A stretch of 64,000 bases of DNA from Chimonanthus salicifolius (GCA_013350335.1 CM023539.1:31110631-31174630); one strand, 5' to 3'; positions 1 through 11,289 are shown, counted from the first letter of the stretch. The notes: generated from the sequence alone by a model not told the origin. Made by a program: numbers and translations.

Positions 1-102
1 GAAATTTTGATTTTCAATAGTCTAAAATTCTATAAAATGACCGTTACATTTTAAAAAAATATATGTTCACTCTAGTTTTTTCATTTTTTTTTTTATTTCA
101 GT

Positions 103-256
103 ATTTTTTTTTTAAAGAAAAAGTAGAGAGACAATCGTGTTATCGATGCCCTCGTATCAGTGATGCATATTGGGCCTCTTTTTCACCCCTAGATGTAGGC
201 ATGTTGTCCATTGAGGATGAAGCAAAGCACTCAGTTGAATCCTTTGCCAAGTGGGT
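103..256 (+). CDS. possible internal exon of an unidentified gene
   Basis: An open stretch of about 50 codons begins after a pyrimidine-rich tract ending in ttatttcag, a good splice acceptor. It runs to gtggtaagcc, a good splice donor near position 256. The translation is mixed in composition (for example SCYRCPRISDAYWASFSPLD) and looks more protein-like than the AT-rich surroundings. I do not recognise a family. No neighbouring exon is visible; upstream exons would lie outside the window. It could equally be a chance open frame or a fragment captured by a transposon. Confidence 0.25.
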
Positions 257-299
257 GGTAAGCCATTTCACTTTTGTAATTCGTCATGAGAATTAGAGC

Positions 300-825
300 G
301 GACACTTTCCACAGGCTGGAGGGTGTCACCCTAAAAAATTACTGTCTTGAATCTTAAAGGGAAGGCACATAGCAGTACACCCCGCAAAAATTGACTCAAC
401 TTGATTAACCAACTTTACTCAAATTGATCCGTTTTGATAAATGATCTGAACCGACTTGCCACATTCAATAGATGATCTGATCATAATTGAATTCATTTAT
501 AAATAAGTAGACTCGATCCGAACTCAGAAATAAATGGGTAGACTTGAGTAACCTATTATTATCAAGCACATTGAACTATACAAGGTCTATATTCGTTTAA
601 AGGATATTGTAAGAAAAGTTTCCTTAACTAGGTAAATAGGTAAATTCGGCTTAAACTCAATCCGAATCAAATTCAAAACAGACCGAAACTGACTACGCCT
701 GTTTAACAAGACTAAAAATGAGCTGGGATCAATATAAGCATACTAGTTAGCTTTGAATAATCCAAGCCTTGTTGGGATCCAGATTTTATTGAAAGGGCTG
801 ATGTTGAATAGGAGGCTAGGATTGG
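300..825. repeat. noncoding; dispersed repeat copy (about 370-770)
   Basis: No gene is seen. About 370-770 is rich in gactcgatccgaactc-like words. It resembles the reverse complement of about 62560-62940: both share a core like atttataaata.gtagac and aaataaatgggtagac. This suggests two inverted copies of one dispersed, probably non-autonomous, element. Ends and target duplications were not resolved. Confidence 0.4.
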
Positions 826-1010
826 AGCATATTTTAGTTGTCTTGTTTGAAAATTTTGTATGTTTTAAGAAACTCTCTATATAAGGCTAGCATTGTATAT
901 AATCTCATCCATTTTTAATACACTTTATACTACTCCAATATAAATAAAACAACTATTTTAGAACAATTTCAAAATCCATATAAGACAACTAATTTAGAAC
1001 AGAGGAAGTA
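826..1010 (+). mobile_element. diverged Stowaway-like MITE copy
   Basis: This copy shares most of its length with the clearer MITE at 1680-1878. Common stretches include aactctctatataag.ctagca, a ctccaatataaat block and aaaatccatataagacaact. The right end (acagaggaagta) is like the terminal repeat of the other copy. The left terminal repeat is eroded. It is noncoding and non-autonomous. Confidence 0.5.
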
Positions 1011-1679
1011 TTATTCTTGACTCTACAAATATGCCTGAAATTTACTCGTCTTGATATGAATGAATGCAGCTGGTAAATGAAGGGAAGCTGGTTTGGAAGG
1101 CAAAATAGATTGCCAGACAAACCTAGACAGTAAGCAGTTTGTTGAAAGTTGGTCTAGTCTATTGTTTCTTCGTCTCGATTACAGATTTTGCATATAGGGT
1201 CCAGGCCTCTGCAAATACCTCTAAAACAGTAAGTCTCTTCTACTTGCATTTACAAAGGAAGAATATAATGCCTTAATCTTCCACAGTCATTTTCATGGGA
1301 AAACAGGGCCAAATTGCTTATGATGCAATGCTTGTTTAACATCTTTAATGACAAGTAAACAACAAAATTTTAATCTAAACACACTATTAACTCCTCTACA
1401 AAGATTTTAATGTAACCACACTATTAACTCCTAACAAATAAAATGATTCGATAAATTAGTAAAGAAATGAGATATCAATGCATTGCTTAAGAGTAAACCT
1501 TGATTTTGGTTTTTGGTTTTTCATCGAAATAAAAATTCTGGTCATTTGGGTAACCAAAAATATTAGCAAAAATGTCACTCATATACTCATATCATTTATT
1601 TCTACGAGAATTTGCTAATTTTTTAAAAAAACTGAAAAAAATTCAATCATTTTAACTCCCAATCCCTTCAATAGTCATA

Positions 1680-1878
1680 CTCTCTCCGTTCCATTTTAAT
1701 TGTTTCATTTGAAACATTTGTAATTTTTAAAAAACTCTCTATATAAGACTAGCACTCCATGTCTCTATGTGATCTCATTTATTTTCAACACACTTTATGC
1801 TACTCCAATATAAATGATACAACTATTTTAGGACAATTCTAAAATCCATATAAGACAACTAAATTAAAACAGAGGGAA
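1680..1878 (+). mobile_element. Stowaway-like MITE (Tc1/mariner type)
   Basis: The left end CTCTCTCCGTTCCATTTTAA and the right end ...AACAGAGGGAA form imperfect terminal inverted repeats. A TA dinucleotide lies on both sides (1678-1679 and 1879-1880), the usual Tc1/mariner target duplication. The length of about 199 bp and the lack of an ORF fit a MITE. The ctccctccgttcc-type terminus is the well-known plant Stowaway-like signature. Confidence 0.65.
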
Positions 1879-2049
1879 TATATTTTAACATGACACATAT
1901 CCGAAGTTGAACTGATATCAAGGATAAAAGATTTGATGTGTCGATACGAGGAGCCATTTCATAATTATATCCCAACAACTTAAAAACCCAATATTGTTGT
2001 TTCGAAGTGACAATTCGATGTTTGAGGCTTCTTTGGTCGGTTTGAATTT

Positions 2050-2160
2050 GGAACCAATGGCTTCAATGATGCATTGCTCATGTATGCAACTGGTCTTTCT
2101 TCTTGGGTTACCACTGCCTTTATCCCTTTCTGATACATTCGTCTAAAGGACGAAAGTCTC
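2050..2160 (-). pseudogene. possible gypsy RNase H fragment
   Basis: The minus-strand reading near 2060-2130 contains GIKAVVTQEERPVAYMSNA. This resembles the Ty3/gypsy RNase H stretch of the form GAVL-Q-x-RP-A-MS-A. Nothing else of an element is recognisable beside it, so at most it is a short retrotransposon remnant. A chance match is possible. Confidence 0.3.
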
Positions 2161-2679
2161 AGGAAAATTGGAAAGTGCAAGCAATGATGTCATGGACGCC
2201 ATAGCCTGCCTATTCGGGAGCTTCAAATGCAATTTTAGTCTTTCTGTTCCCACTGAAAATGTAAAGACCGGACTTTCAATTAAATTGATTTGAAGTGTAT
2301 AATTGAATCTAAATTGATTTTAAACCTAATTAAGAGTTTTTAATTAAATCCAAAAAATTATTTAAAATTTCAATTAGACCTAAAATAAATTTAAGAATTT
2401 CCGAATTTATTCAACAATATTATTTGAATAATTAATTTACTCATATATTCCCCTTCAATGACAATCATCTTAATCTAGCTACTATTATCCCCTCAATACT
2501 CAAACCCCAAACCAAGTCCAATACAATAAAGTGCATGCAGTCCCAACAACTCCATTTACATTCTCGCAAACATGCCATAAGGGGTTTAATTACATATAGG
2601 CCAATCTAAGTTCACAAAGACAAGTCTTGCTTAAAATTTCATACATTCACCAAAAATGGTCAACATAAAACATGGTTTG

Positions 2680-3725
2680 ATTAATACCTAATATTCAAGA
2701 CATTCTTCACAAAATTCATAATGCAAAAATCTTTTCAAAATTTTATTTGAAATCTGGATTTTGGCAAATTCAAATTGATGAAAAAGATAAATACAAAATA
2801 GGATTTGTAGTACAATTAGGCTACTATGAATATGGAATGTCATGGCCTGTGCACTTAAAAGCACACCATCTAAGTCTCAAAGAATTATGAGAGAAATATT
2901 CAATCCTTTTAATGCATTTTTTATTGTTTATATTGATGATATATTGATATTTTCTGAATGAATAGATCAACATTGGAAACATCTAAATGTATTCAAAAGG
3001 ATTATAATAAAAATGGTTTAGCTTTAAGTTAAAGGAAGATGAAGTTATTTCAAACAAAAATAAACTTCGTTAGTTTCAAAATTATGATAAAATAGTCAAA
3101 CCAAGCAATACAATAATAGATTTCATAGAAAAATTTACAGATGAAATAAAAGGCATCAAGCAATTGCAAAGATTTTTAAGATATTTAAACTATGTTTCAA
3201 ATTTCTATTTAAATCTTGCAAATGATAGGATAGTTCTATAAGAAAGATTGAAGAAAAATCATATCGCTTAGAATGACCAATATACTGAAGCCGTTAAAAG
3301 AATTAAACAAAAAATTAAATATCTTCACTGTTTAAGTTTAGTTGACCCAGAAGCCTTTAAAATTGTTCAAAGAGATGCTTCTGAAATTGGATATGGTGGA
3401 GTATTAATTCAATTAAATAAAGATCAAAATAAAGAAATTGTAAGGTTTTACTCTGGAACGTGAAATCAAGCACAATCAAAATACTCAATAATTAAAAAGA
3501 AAATTTCAGCAATCATCATATGCATTCAAAAATTCCAATTAAATATTCTTAATAAGATTTTTTTATTATTAAGAATGAACTTCCAATCTTCTAAAGAAGT
3601 AATTCATAAAAAATGTTAAAAATCTAGTAAATAAGCAAATTTTTGCTAGCAAGCTATTTTAAATATTTTTTATTTTGAAATTAAATTTATCAAAGGTGAA
3701 GAGAATTCCATAGCTGACTTCCGTC
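2680..3725 (+). pseudogene. endogenous caulimovirid (pararetrovirus) RT/RNase H relic
   Basis: Across several frames of the plus strand, pieces of a plant pararetrovirus polymerase can be read. Near 2735-2790 there is a K-S-G-F-W-Q-I-Q-I stretch. Near 2918-2950 there is the RT catalytic motif VYIDDILIFS. Near 3140-3200 there is a D-E-I-K...LQRFL-YLNY connection stretch. Near 3340-3440 there is an RNase H core with DASEIGYGG, followed by a Y-S-I-I-K-K-K segment. Near 3680-3720 there is an FIKGEENSIADF end. This order and wording are typical of Caulimoviridae (badnavirus/florendovirus-like) rather than gypsy elements. Several frameshifts and in-frame stops (for example right after the YIDD segment) make it non-functional. 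It is an old integrated copy. Coat and movement protein regions were not recognised. The family is fairly sure, the genus is not. Confidence 0.7.
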
Positions 3726-5090
3726 GTGAGAGTTCTTGTAGGGTTCTTCGAGGAAGTAGAAGCTTTCATTCTTGATTTCCAGCTTCAAATTATCTATCAA
3801 ATATATTTTATCAACTCCTTCAGAATACAGCCTCCTAGAAGGCATGTTAGGCCATCTACATCTCCTTTCCAACCTGGCAAAGAAATCACTTCAATTCCAA
3901 ATCCAAATAACCCAAGTCTTCCAAAACCAATTGGACCATATGAAAAACACATGCATTGGGGAAAAACTTCCTCTCCATCTTAAAAAATTCCAATATTTTC
4001 TAATTAATCAAGTAAGTTTTTAAAAAGGAGCAACAATGGTTAGATTGACTTATTCTCTCTCCCCCTCCCCCTCCCCTCTCTAGAGACAATTGTGTTCTAT
4101 CTCCTAAGGAAATGAAACTTTCAACTAGTTTCCTTTCTTTCATAGAGGACTGACTTAGATTATGTAATAGACGACTCGTCCAACAAAGTACGAAACCTCT
4201 CAGATCACGTTAGAACGACTTATACGCATTTTAAGCAATTCAATGCGCATTTATAGAGGGAAAAAGAGCTTTCGAGTAAGCTTGGAGGATTCGATGAAAC
4301 TCAAAGATTGGTCTATGCAAAAGATAGTTGCTCATTTTTCGTTGTTGTGGAATAAGAAGCCTTTGTTGACTTTGAACCCAGTTGCTTTCCTTGCCCGGGC
4401 TTAAAGAGAAGGAAGGAAGATTAATGCTTTTAGTGTAGACCGAAGTGCTTCTTAATTATATTGTATTATAATTTTTCAATTTATAATCAATTAACTTTAA
4501 TTTTAATCTATATGCGAATTAGAGAAAATAGAGCGCCAAGTCATACAAAGAAGAAGGAGAACTGATAGAAAAGAAGATAAAGAGTGTATGTCACGAGACA
4601 AAAGGAGAGAAGGTGAAAGATCTCGGAACGAATGGAGGGAATCTCTCCATTGTCTAAATCCATGGTTACAGGATCCCCTTCAAAGTTTCAAAGAAGAATG
4701 GGTCAACTCCACCTCTTGAGCGTTTGATTTGGGCAGGGGTGTTTATTCGGCGCCCAATAAGGGCCCCGGTAGAAGTGAATGAATTTGAACAATCTATTTA
4801 TCTATATACTCAGCCTTGGACTCTGTTTTTTTAAGCAAACGAATTCGATCTTGTACACAAAGCCTGAATCAATGGAATCAAGGAGTAAAGTATTTAAGAC
4901 CAAAAAAATAAATTTATTCACTCTTTGTTGGCTCCCAAAATTGGCCAGATTACAATGTATTTATAGAATAAAACAGGAATAAAAAGAAAAGAATGAATAA
5001 ATATGAAGGGGAAAAAGTGAAAGAATACAACTAATACATCTATCATTCAGAGGGTTTATGAAAAACCAATAATAATAATTATAATAATAA
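3726..5090. other. noncoding flank between viral relic and zinc-finger gene
   Basis: The sequence just after the RNase H relic stays partly open (3726-3983) and may be a continuation of the viral insert, but I recognise no domain. A pyrimidine tract of ctccccctcccc type lies near 4050-4080. The rest is AT-rich. The part nearest 5098 is the likely 3' flank of the zinc-finger gene. Confidence 0.3.
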
Positions 5091-5097
5091 CCATCTT

Positions 5098-5619
5098 TTA
5101 GTGGACGGTTGACATCTTTCTTCCAAGGACCATCCCAAACAAAAAGATCGGTTCACCATCTAAAGATGATGAGCTGACGTCCAAGCACAGGGCCTTGTTC
5201 CTCCCACACTTGTTCTCATCGGAAAATCTTTCAACAGCATTCCTGTGAAGCCTCATGTGCCCGCCTAAAGCCTGCCCCATTGCAAACTCCAAACCGCATA
5301 TTGAACACTCATGGGATTTGCGCTTCGACGATGAATTCTGCTTGTCACTATCTTCAATTGTCCTCGCCTTCTTGTGACTGGTTCGATGGCCGCCAAGAGC
5401 TTGGAACGACGAAAACTGGCGATTGCATGTCTTGCACTCGAAAACCCGGTCTGAAGCCAATGGCTGGGGTGGCACTAGCTCTGTATCCGAACTTTCAGGA
5501 TGCACCATGCCACCATCTTTATCTCCACGAGAGAGTAAAACTAGAAAATTTGCCGTTCTTATGCTATCCATCTCTGATTCACTTTCTTCTATTTCTCTCA
5601 ATCTCTTCAACATAACCAT
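5098..5619 (-). CDS. two-finger Q-type C2H2 zinc-finger transcription factor (ZAT11/ZAT12-like)
   Basis: This is an introns-free 173-residue ORF. It carries two Cys2His2 fingers, each with the plant-specific QALGGH helix: FECKTCNRQFSSFQALGGHR (about residues 60-82) and HECSICGLEFAMGQALGGHM (about 103-125). The spacing is C-x2-C-x12-H-x3-H. Plant proteins of this C1-2i class are nuclear DNA-binding regulators of stress and developmental genes, often repressors, and are usually 160-200 residues and single-exon, as here. Family members commonly end with an EAR repression motif of the DLNL type. Here the C-terminus reads ALCLDVSSSSLDGEP, at best a weak LxLxL remnant. A short acidic stretch (REIEESESEMD) precedes the fingers. 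The start is the first ATG; a second in-frame Met lies two codons in. A TATA box lies about 140 bp upstream. The class is secure, the exact orthologue is not. Confidence 0.9.
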   Translation of the reverse strand: MVMLKRLREIEESESEMDSIRTANFLVLLSRGDKDGGMVHPESSDTELVPPQPLASDRVFECKTCNRQFSSFQALGGHRTSHKKARTIEDSDKQNSSSKRKSHECSICGLEFAMGQALGGHMRLHRNAVERFSDENKCGRNKALCLDVSSSSLDGEPIFLFGMVLGRKMSTVH

Positions 5620-5754
5620 AGTTACTGCTTACTTGAACTTGAATAAAATATAGTCGAGTGTAAGAGATCAACCAAGACTTGGATGCAAGAGTAAGAACTT
5701 TGGAACAAGATTTGGATAGACTCAAGCGAATGGATAAGAGTGCCTACGACTCTT

Positions 5755-5766
5755 CTAATTTATAAG
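5755..5766 (-). promoter_or_regulatory. TATA box of the C2H2 zinc-finger gene
   Basis: On the minus strand the sequence reads CTTATAAATTAG. The TATAAA core is at 5759-5764, about 140 bp upstream of the ATG at 5619. This spacing implies a 5' leader of about 100-110 nt. No competing TATA is closer. Confidence 0.55.
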
Positions 5767-5844
5767 GGTTTGGTTGCTTGGAAGTCACTCTTGTTATTCT
5801 AGTGCCAGCGTGACAAGATGTTGTTGCCCTTGTTCCATTATATT

Positions 5845-6925
5845 TTATAAGTTGAGAAACGTGGGTATGTCGTAAATAGGGACGGAATTGGTGATTGACT
5901 TGCCACATCGAATACGTAAGCGTGTTCGCCGTTGGAAGGTCGGTCTCCCCCTCTCCAAGGTAAGAGTCTCGTGACTCGGCAGCGTGGGCGCGTTTCCAAG
6001 AAATTTCTGTGCTCTCGTCGTGTTCTGGAAATAGATATTTCTGGAGTAGACGAATAGTGACTGGAAGGAGCCGAACATGAATTGCCGCTTACGTTGGAGA
6101 AAGGTGGGTCTCACGGGTCTCACTAGGGGGATTTTAATCTAATTCGCATGATTTGATCCGAGAAACTGTAGGTTTGAGATATTTATTTATATATTTTAGG
6201 TCAGGTCGAATTTGAAAAATAAAAATTTATATAAAATCTGAATTAGATTGAATTGAGAAATTTAAAATCTAACTTCACTTAATTCGCTTGTGTGAAATTA
6301 TAAAATAACATTCGAATTGACTTAGGTTAGAATTTCGAGTTGAGTCTAGTTGAGTAATTTGAATCATCAATTCAAATGGAATCAAATCAAATTGATTTAT
6401 TCAAATATTTCCTAATCTATTATGCGGTAATGCAGTATTCTGTGTAAGATTTCTCTCTAGTGTGTGTTGGATAACTACCAATGTCTCGACTAGTTCGTGC
6501 ATATATTTAAAGTCTACGTAATTGATAGGGAGAGGTCGGGGTGGAACAGTAGAATTTTGTTTAGAAGATTTTGAAATTAAGAGAGTATGAGCTAATTTAC
6601 TTCAATTTTAGTAGATTAATATTTTGGTATTTGGATGCTACTATAAATTTTTTTATCATATTTTAGTGAATTGAAATCTTTGAATTTGGCCAAGATATTT
6701 TAAATCTTAATTTATTAATTGAATTAAATATAGTTTTAAATTATTAAAATTTTGACAACTTATAAACATAATTTTGTTGACTCAGTCAAGATAATTTTGG
6801 AGTCTTATATTTATGAATGAATCTTACAAAATTAAAAATAATTTAAAGTTATAAGAACTTAGACAATTCAAAATAGTTTCATTGATCTAATGAAAGATAC
6901 ATATTTGACATCATATTTATGTCAG
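5845..6925. other. intergenic, AT-rich
   Basis: No gene is recognised. About 6130-6420 has many gaattgagt/gaattaga-like words and may be another diverged non-autonomous element. Its ends could not be defined. Confidence 0.3.
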
Positions 6926-7125
6926 GGTTCTGACTCTACCTCCAGATGAGAAAACTTCCAATGATGATAAGAGGACATTGAATTACTGCTGTTATCATTG
7001 GAAAATTGGTCACAGGACAAACTATTGTCTCACTTTCAAAGATTTGATTCAGAACAAATTTGAATGTGGAGAATTAACCCAAATATTGGCCAAAAGAACC
7101 CATTCCATGGGGGGATAAGTTCCGA
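6926..7125 (+). pseudogene. gypsy (Tat/Retand-like) gag CCHC relic
   Basis: The plus strand reads a run containing NYCCYHWKIGHRTNYCLTFK, followed by DLIQNKF and a GELTQ-like end. It resembles the zinc-knuckle region of plant Ty3/gypsy gag proteins of the Y-C-x2-H-x3-GH-T-x2-C-x-x-F-K-D-L-I type, with the second Cys of the knuckle replaced by His as is common in that group. Stops surround it. A possible continuation appears near 7880-7950 (VPVILPDLQSQEELFVVTRQ) after an AT-rich repeat block. This is decayed transposon sequence. Confidence 0.5.
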
Positions 7126-7229
7126 CTATTGCTTACGTGTGTGGGAACCAACAAGACAGGATAGCTTGTTTTTTGGACGGTGACCTGTGTCGATCTCTTG
7201 CACCTTTGGCTGATACATATAGGCAAATA

Positions 7230-7860
7230 CAATATATATTGACAGTAAAATTAAAATATCACTGATATCTATTCTCAATATCAGCTAAGATATCAAATTT
7301 TTAATTATTGAAAAGTGACTATTAAAAAAAAAGGTTTGTTTTTTAAAGAAGAAATAAAAAAAAAATTCATAAACAATAAAAACTTTAAAATACAAATAAA
7401 AATACAACACAAAAAAATTTGGAAAAATATAGAAAATATGGCATCTAAATTTCAATATTTTCAAATTTGTTTGCAGAAATTTATGGCATCTAATTGGCAA
7501 AAAAAATATAGCAAATTTTGGCCAAAATTTTCAAAATTTCGGATAAATATGGCATCTAATTTAGAAGAAAAATGTGACAAATATGGCATCTAAATTTTGG
7601 GCAAAATTTTTGGACAAATATGGGATCTAAATTTCAAAATTTTCAATATGTTAGCAGAAATTTATGGCTTCTAATTGGCTGAAATTTATAGCTGAAAAAT
7701 ATGGCAAATTTAGGCCAAATTTTTCAAAATTTCAGACAAATATGGCATCTAAGTTAGCACAAAAATTTTGGTCAAATATGGCATCCAAGTTAGCACAAAA
7801 ATTGCTAATATATCGGTATCGACGATATTTCAATCTCGGCTGATATATCGGTGTCGTCAA
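7230..7860. repeat. AT-rich block with repeated atggcatctaa words and a ~181 bp duplication
   Basis: The words aaatatggcatctaa, or close variants, recur about eight times. A segment starting at about 7440 (ggcatctaaatttcaatatt) is repeated at about 7621 (gggatctaaatttcaaaatt), a period near 181 bp. The block is bounded by gatat/atcggt-rich sequence (7250-7300 and 7805-7870). It sits between the gag zinc knuckle and its possible continuation, so it may be an insertion. Confidence 0.45.
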
Positions 7861-7869
7861 TATTTCAAT

Positions 7870-8290
7870 CTCAACCGTGAGTGAACATGTTCCGGTGATC
7901 TTACCAGACTTGCAATCACAGGAGGAGCTATTTGTTGTAACCAGGCAACAAGCCCAGTGCCAGAATTAAGTACAACAACCTTAACTAGTTGCAACACCTG
8001 ATTAAAATTTGGTTCATCCATCTCAACCAGATGTTGAGTCGGAGCCAGACCAAGAGACGGTATCTCCGCTGAGAGTAATTGAAGGATCATCTCGGAGAAC
8101 CATTCATGAAGAAGGTACCGCCTTAATCAACATGTTTTGAGGCTTGAAATTGGTTCTAGGGGCTAAAGTAGCTCTGGATAAAGTAATAATTGTTGCTTTC
8201 TTCGCTACCGAGGAGAATGAATCACATGCCATCACTGGTCATCATTTAGTTATGTCCGCCACTCGATGGGACCCCAACCCAACAATTCTC
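7870..8290 (+). pseudogene. probable continuation of the decayed gypsy gag/protease relic
   Basis: The plus strand reads VPVILPDLQSQEELFVVTRQ followed by stops and a partly open run to about 8290. The LPDL...EELFVVTR wording is of a kind seen in Tat-type gypsy gag-protease linkers, but the match is by memory and weak. No protease DTG or RT motif was found downstream. Open frames at 8429-9104 show no recognisable domain and are not called. Confidence 0.3.
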
Positions 8291-8299
8291 ACCAAGTGA

Positions 8300-10545
8300 T
8301 TTTAAATGGGAGGTTCATCCAGTAGCATTTGATAAATCTGATATATGCCACCTTAACCCTAATCACAATTGTCCTGTCAATGTCTCTGTTAAGAGGGGAT
8401 TAGGAGGTTAATAGGTCATTAATCAATAGTGATGCAATGGAATCTCTTCCCTCTTCCAGGGTCTATTGTTTTGCACTACAATGGAATCTCTTCACGAGTA
8501 TTCTTAGAGCCAACACCAAGAAATGATGGCTTTGCAGAGACTGAAACTTCCAGTCACACCTTGCTGGCCACTGCCGGCGTTTTCACTCTCCACTACTTCC
8601 ATAATCCTCTTGTCACAAAATGCACCACTTGCAGTTTTTGCTTTTGCTACCATACTGTGCCCACATCACTCAAAAACGGTAAAGATATTCCCTCTTCTTC
8701 AGGCACCAAAACCGGTACCTGCACACCAGCTCCCACCCTTAGTTACATTGAAAGTCGCATTACATTGAATGATGACCTTGAGGCCATGCCGACACCCACA
8801 TTTGTCGACCGATTGGGCACATCCAGTGCCTACAGAGAAGGTCGCCCACCATCTCGACAGTGTTCACCGGTACATCCATTATTTCGTCAAAAAGCTGGTC
8901 CTAGTAGAAAAGGACCAGTGGCATCCTATATGCCACAACCACGGCTATCACAATGGCCGTCATATTACACACACCAGCACCTCCCACAGCGTTAATGTTG
9001 CTCCTTCCTTCGGCATTTTCAACACCTACGCACTCCATTATAGGTTTGTCGACATCTCCTGCAAAAAGAGAGAAGAAGTCCAAATCACAATAGGGGTACG
9101 CTAGACTAGTGGATCTCTTTGTTCAATTGCACAAACGTTGGAAGCCCATTGGTCTGGAATCACAATATTCCACATTAATAGGAGAGGAGTTCCCATTTTC
9201 ATTCAATCCAACATTGTTTGGGAATGAGGCTTTACACTGTGGGACATAATGATGAAATTATCACTGAACCTTTGCCGGCCCCCCTCACATTTTGAGGAGG
9301 GAGTAGCAAAAGTGACTAAATAACTAGTTTAGATTGATTTGGAAACCACCGGTAACCCTAGATCAAAATTCGTTTCAAAGAACTTAAGATTAGAGGAAGT
9401 CTTAGTTTTAGTTGATTGTTTGAAAGAATACATGGACATCTTTCACCCAACCTAGTGACAGAAAAGTTGGCAATTGACCCGTCAATGAAACTTCTAAAGT
9501 GATGTGGGCATCATAGAAGAAGATAGAGAAAATTAAGATAAGATGGACCAACAAGCACTTCAAATTCCATGAGAATTTTGATAGGTGGAAGACCTGACCA
9601 AATTGTGTCAATTAGACTTCCAAACATGTTAATTAGATGTCCATGATTCCAGTATATGGACCCTGGAACCCATGTATGGTGTTTGCATACAAGTTGAGTC
9701 TGCTTTGAGTCTTTGAATTATGTTGGAAGTTTTTAATTAAATTGGACAAGTTTCTAACTGAGTCTACTTAAAAGGCATGCAAGTCAGTCCAAATAGCCAT
9801 ATTTTGCGGCAGGTATACATAGGATGTGCCCTACATGATTGATGGTATGGACTCTAAATTGATGGATCTTACACAAGGCAAAATCAAAATGTATGAACAA
9901 TGGGACTTAATCCGTCTTATAAACCTTGGCCGGCATTTTAGCCATTTTAACTTATGTCAGCTCTCAAATTTTTATTTCAAATAAATTTCAGCTGAAATTC
10001 CAAAATGTGGGCCAAATCTGGCCAATTCTGGCTGAAATTATGATACAACCCAGAATGTTGGTATTTTCAATATTTCTACTAAATGATGATATATCAATTT
10101 TAGACTCCTGAAATTATTTTCTGCTGATATTTTGGCTGTCAGCTGAAATTTAAAACTAAGGACTAGTTAGCTTTATATGCTTACCAAAAAAAAAAAGAAC
10201 CTTTATCAAAAGTACCTTTATTTCATACTAGGCTTTGACTCATGGCCATAAAGGCAATTAAGCGTAGTTAATCTTAGCCTTATTGATAGTGCATATGCAC
10301 TTGATCCAAGGCCCTCAGGCTCAATGCTCATGAAAATTTCGTTTATTCAAATGATACCTCAAAAAGGAAAAAGAAAAAAAACAGGAAGTGATCGAGGACA
10401 AGCCTGAGCATACTGGATATATGAGACAGATTCCAACAATTAAAACCCAATAACAGATCCATATTGAAAAATATATTTTAATTGAGACGCAAAATTTCTT
10501 TAAAAAAATGAGAATTCAAGTAAATTTAAATCAAGGGGAATAATT
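8300..10545. other. intergenic, no recognised gene
   Basis: Overlapping open frames at 8429-9104 lack recognisable motifs. About 9930-10145 contains repeated ggctgaaatt/cagctgaaat words, similar in flavour to the block at 7230-7860 and to 47515-47720. This suggests a shared dispersed repeat. Confidence 0.3.
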
Positions 10546-11288
10546 TAGACACGGGCGAAATCTTTCTGCAGACACGGGTTTGCGTTTTTTGGTGGAAAGT
10601 AGCGCGTTACCCTTCCGTGTCAGCGTGGTCCGGACGTGAGATAAGAACATTTTTATGTCGTTCGGACTATCGGATCGTTCGGACGATTATTCATGCCTAA
10701 ATCGTCAGGACGTTCTTCAATGCTACAGTAATACATAGTGAATTATTTAAATAATAAAATCTCCTTTAAAACTTTAAAAATATTTTTTAAACACTGTATA
10801 TTTCTAAAATTTCTCAAATTGAATATACAGACTAATTACGATAACCTGATAAAAATAGTTTAAGACTTAAAGGTCTTTTGACACTCCCAAATGCTTAAAA
10901 CACAGTGTTTTACAAATAAAGGTATCCCTTGACTATGCCGAAAACACATTTGGGAGTGTTAAAAGACCTTGAAGTCTTAAAGTATTTTTATCAGGTTATC
11001 GTAATTAATCTGGATATTCAATTTGAGAAATTTTGAAAATACACAGCACTTAAAAAATATCTTTAAAGTTTTAAAGGAGATTTTATTATTAAAATAATGC
11101 ATTATGCATTACTATAGCATTGCAGAACGTCCGGACGAATGGAATTTAGGTATGAATAATCGTCCAAATGATCCGACAGAAAAATGTTCTTATCTCACGT
11201 CTGGACCACGCTGACACGGAAGGGCAACACAGTAATTTAAAAAAAAAATGCAAATTCCATGTTTGCAGAAAGATTTTGCCCGTGTCTA
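10546..11288. mobile_element. foldback element, copy 1 (long terminal inverted repeats)
   Basis: The left end TAGACACGGGCGAAATCTTT and the right end ...AAAGATTTTGCCCGTGTCTA are inverted copies. The inverted similarity continues almost to the centre: cgtggtccggacgtgagataagaac against gttcttatctcacgtctggaccacg, then the aaatttctcaaattgaatat and ggttatcgtaatta blocks. The element is thus a near-complete hairpin of about 743 bp with a short loop near 10900-10945. It has no ORF. The central ~310 bp is the same family as the dyads in the element at 39532-41079. A clean target duplication was not found (taatt against aatta at the edges). The superfamily is uncertain. Confidence 0.7.
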
Positions 11289-11289
11289 A

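Noticed and set aside
8429..9104. 188- and 111-codon plus-strand open frames
   Set aside because: No recognisable domain, two overlapping frames of similar quality, no splice or promoter context, and a decayed-transposon neighbourhood.
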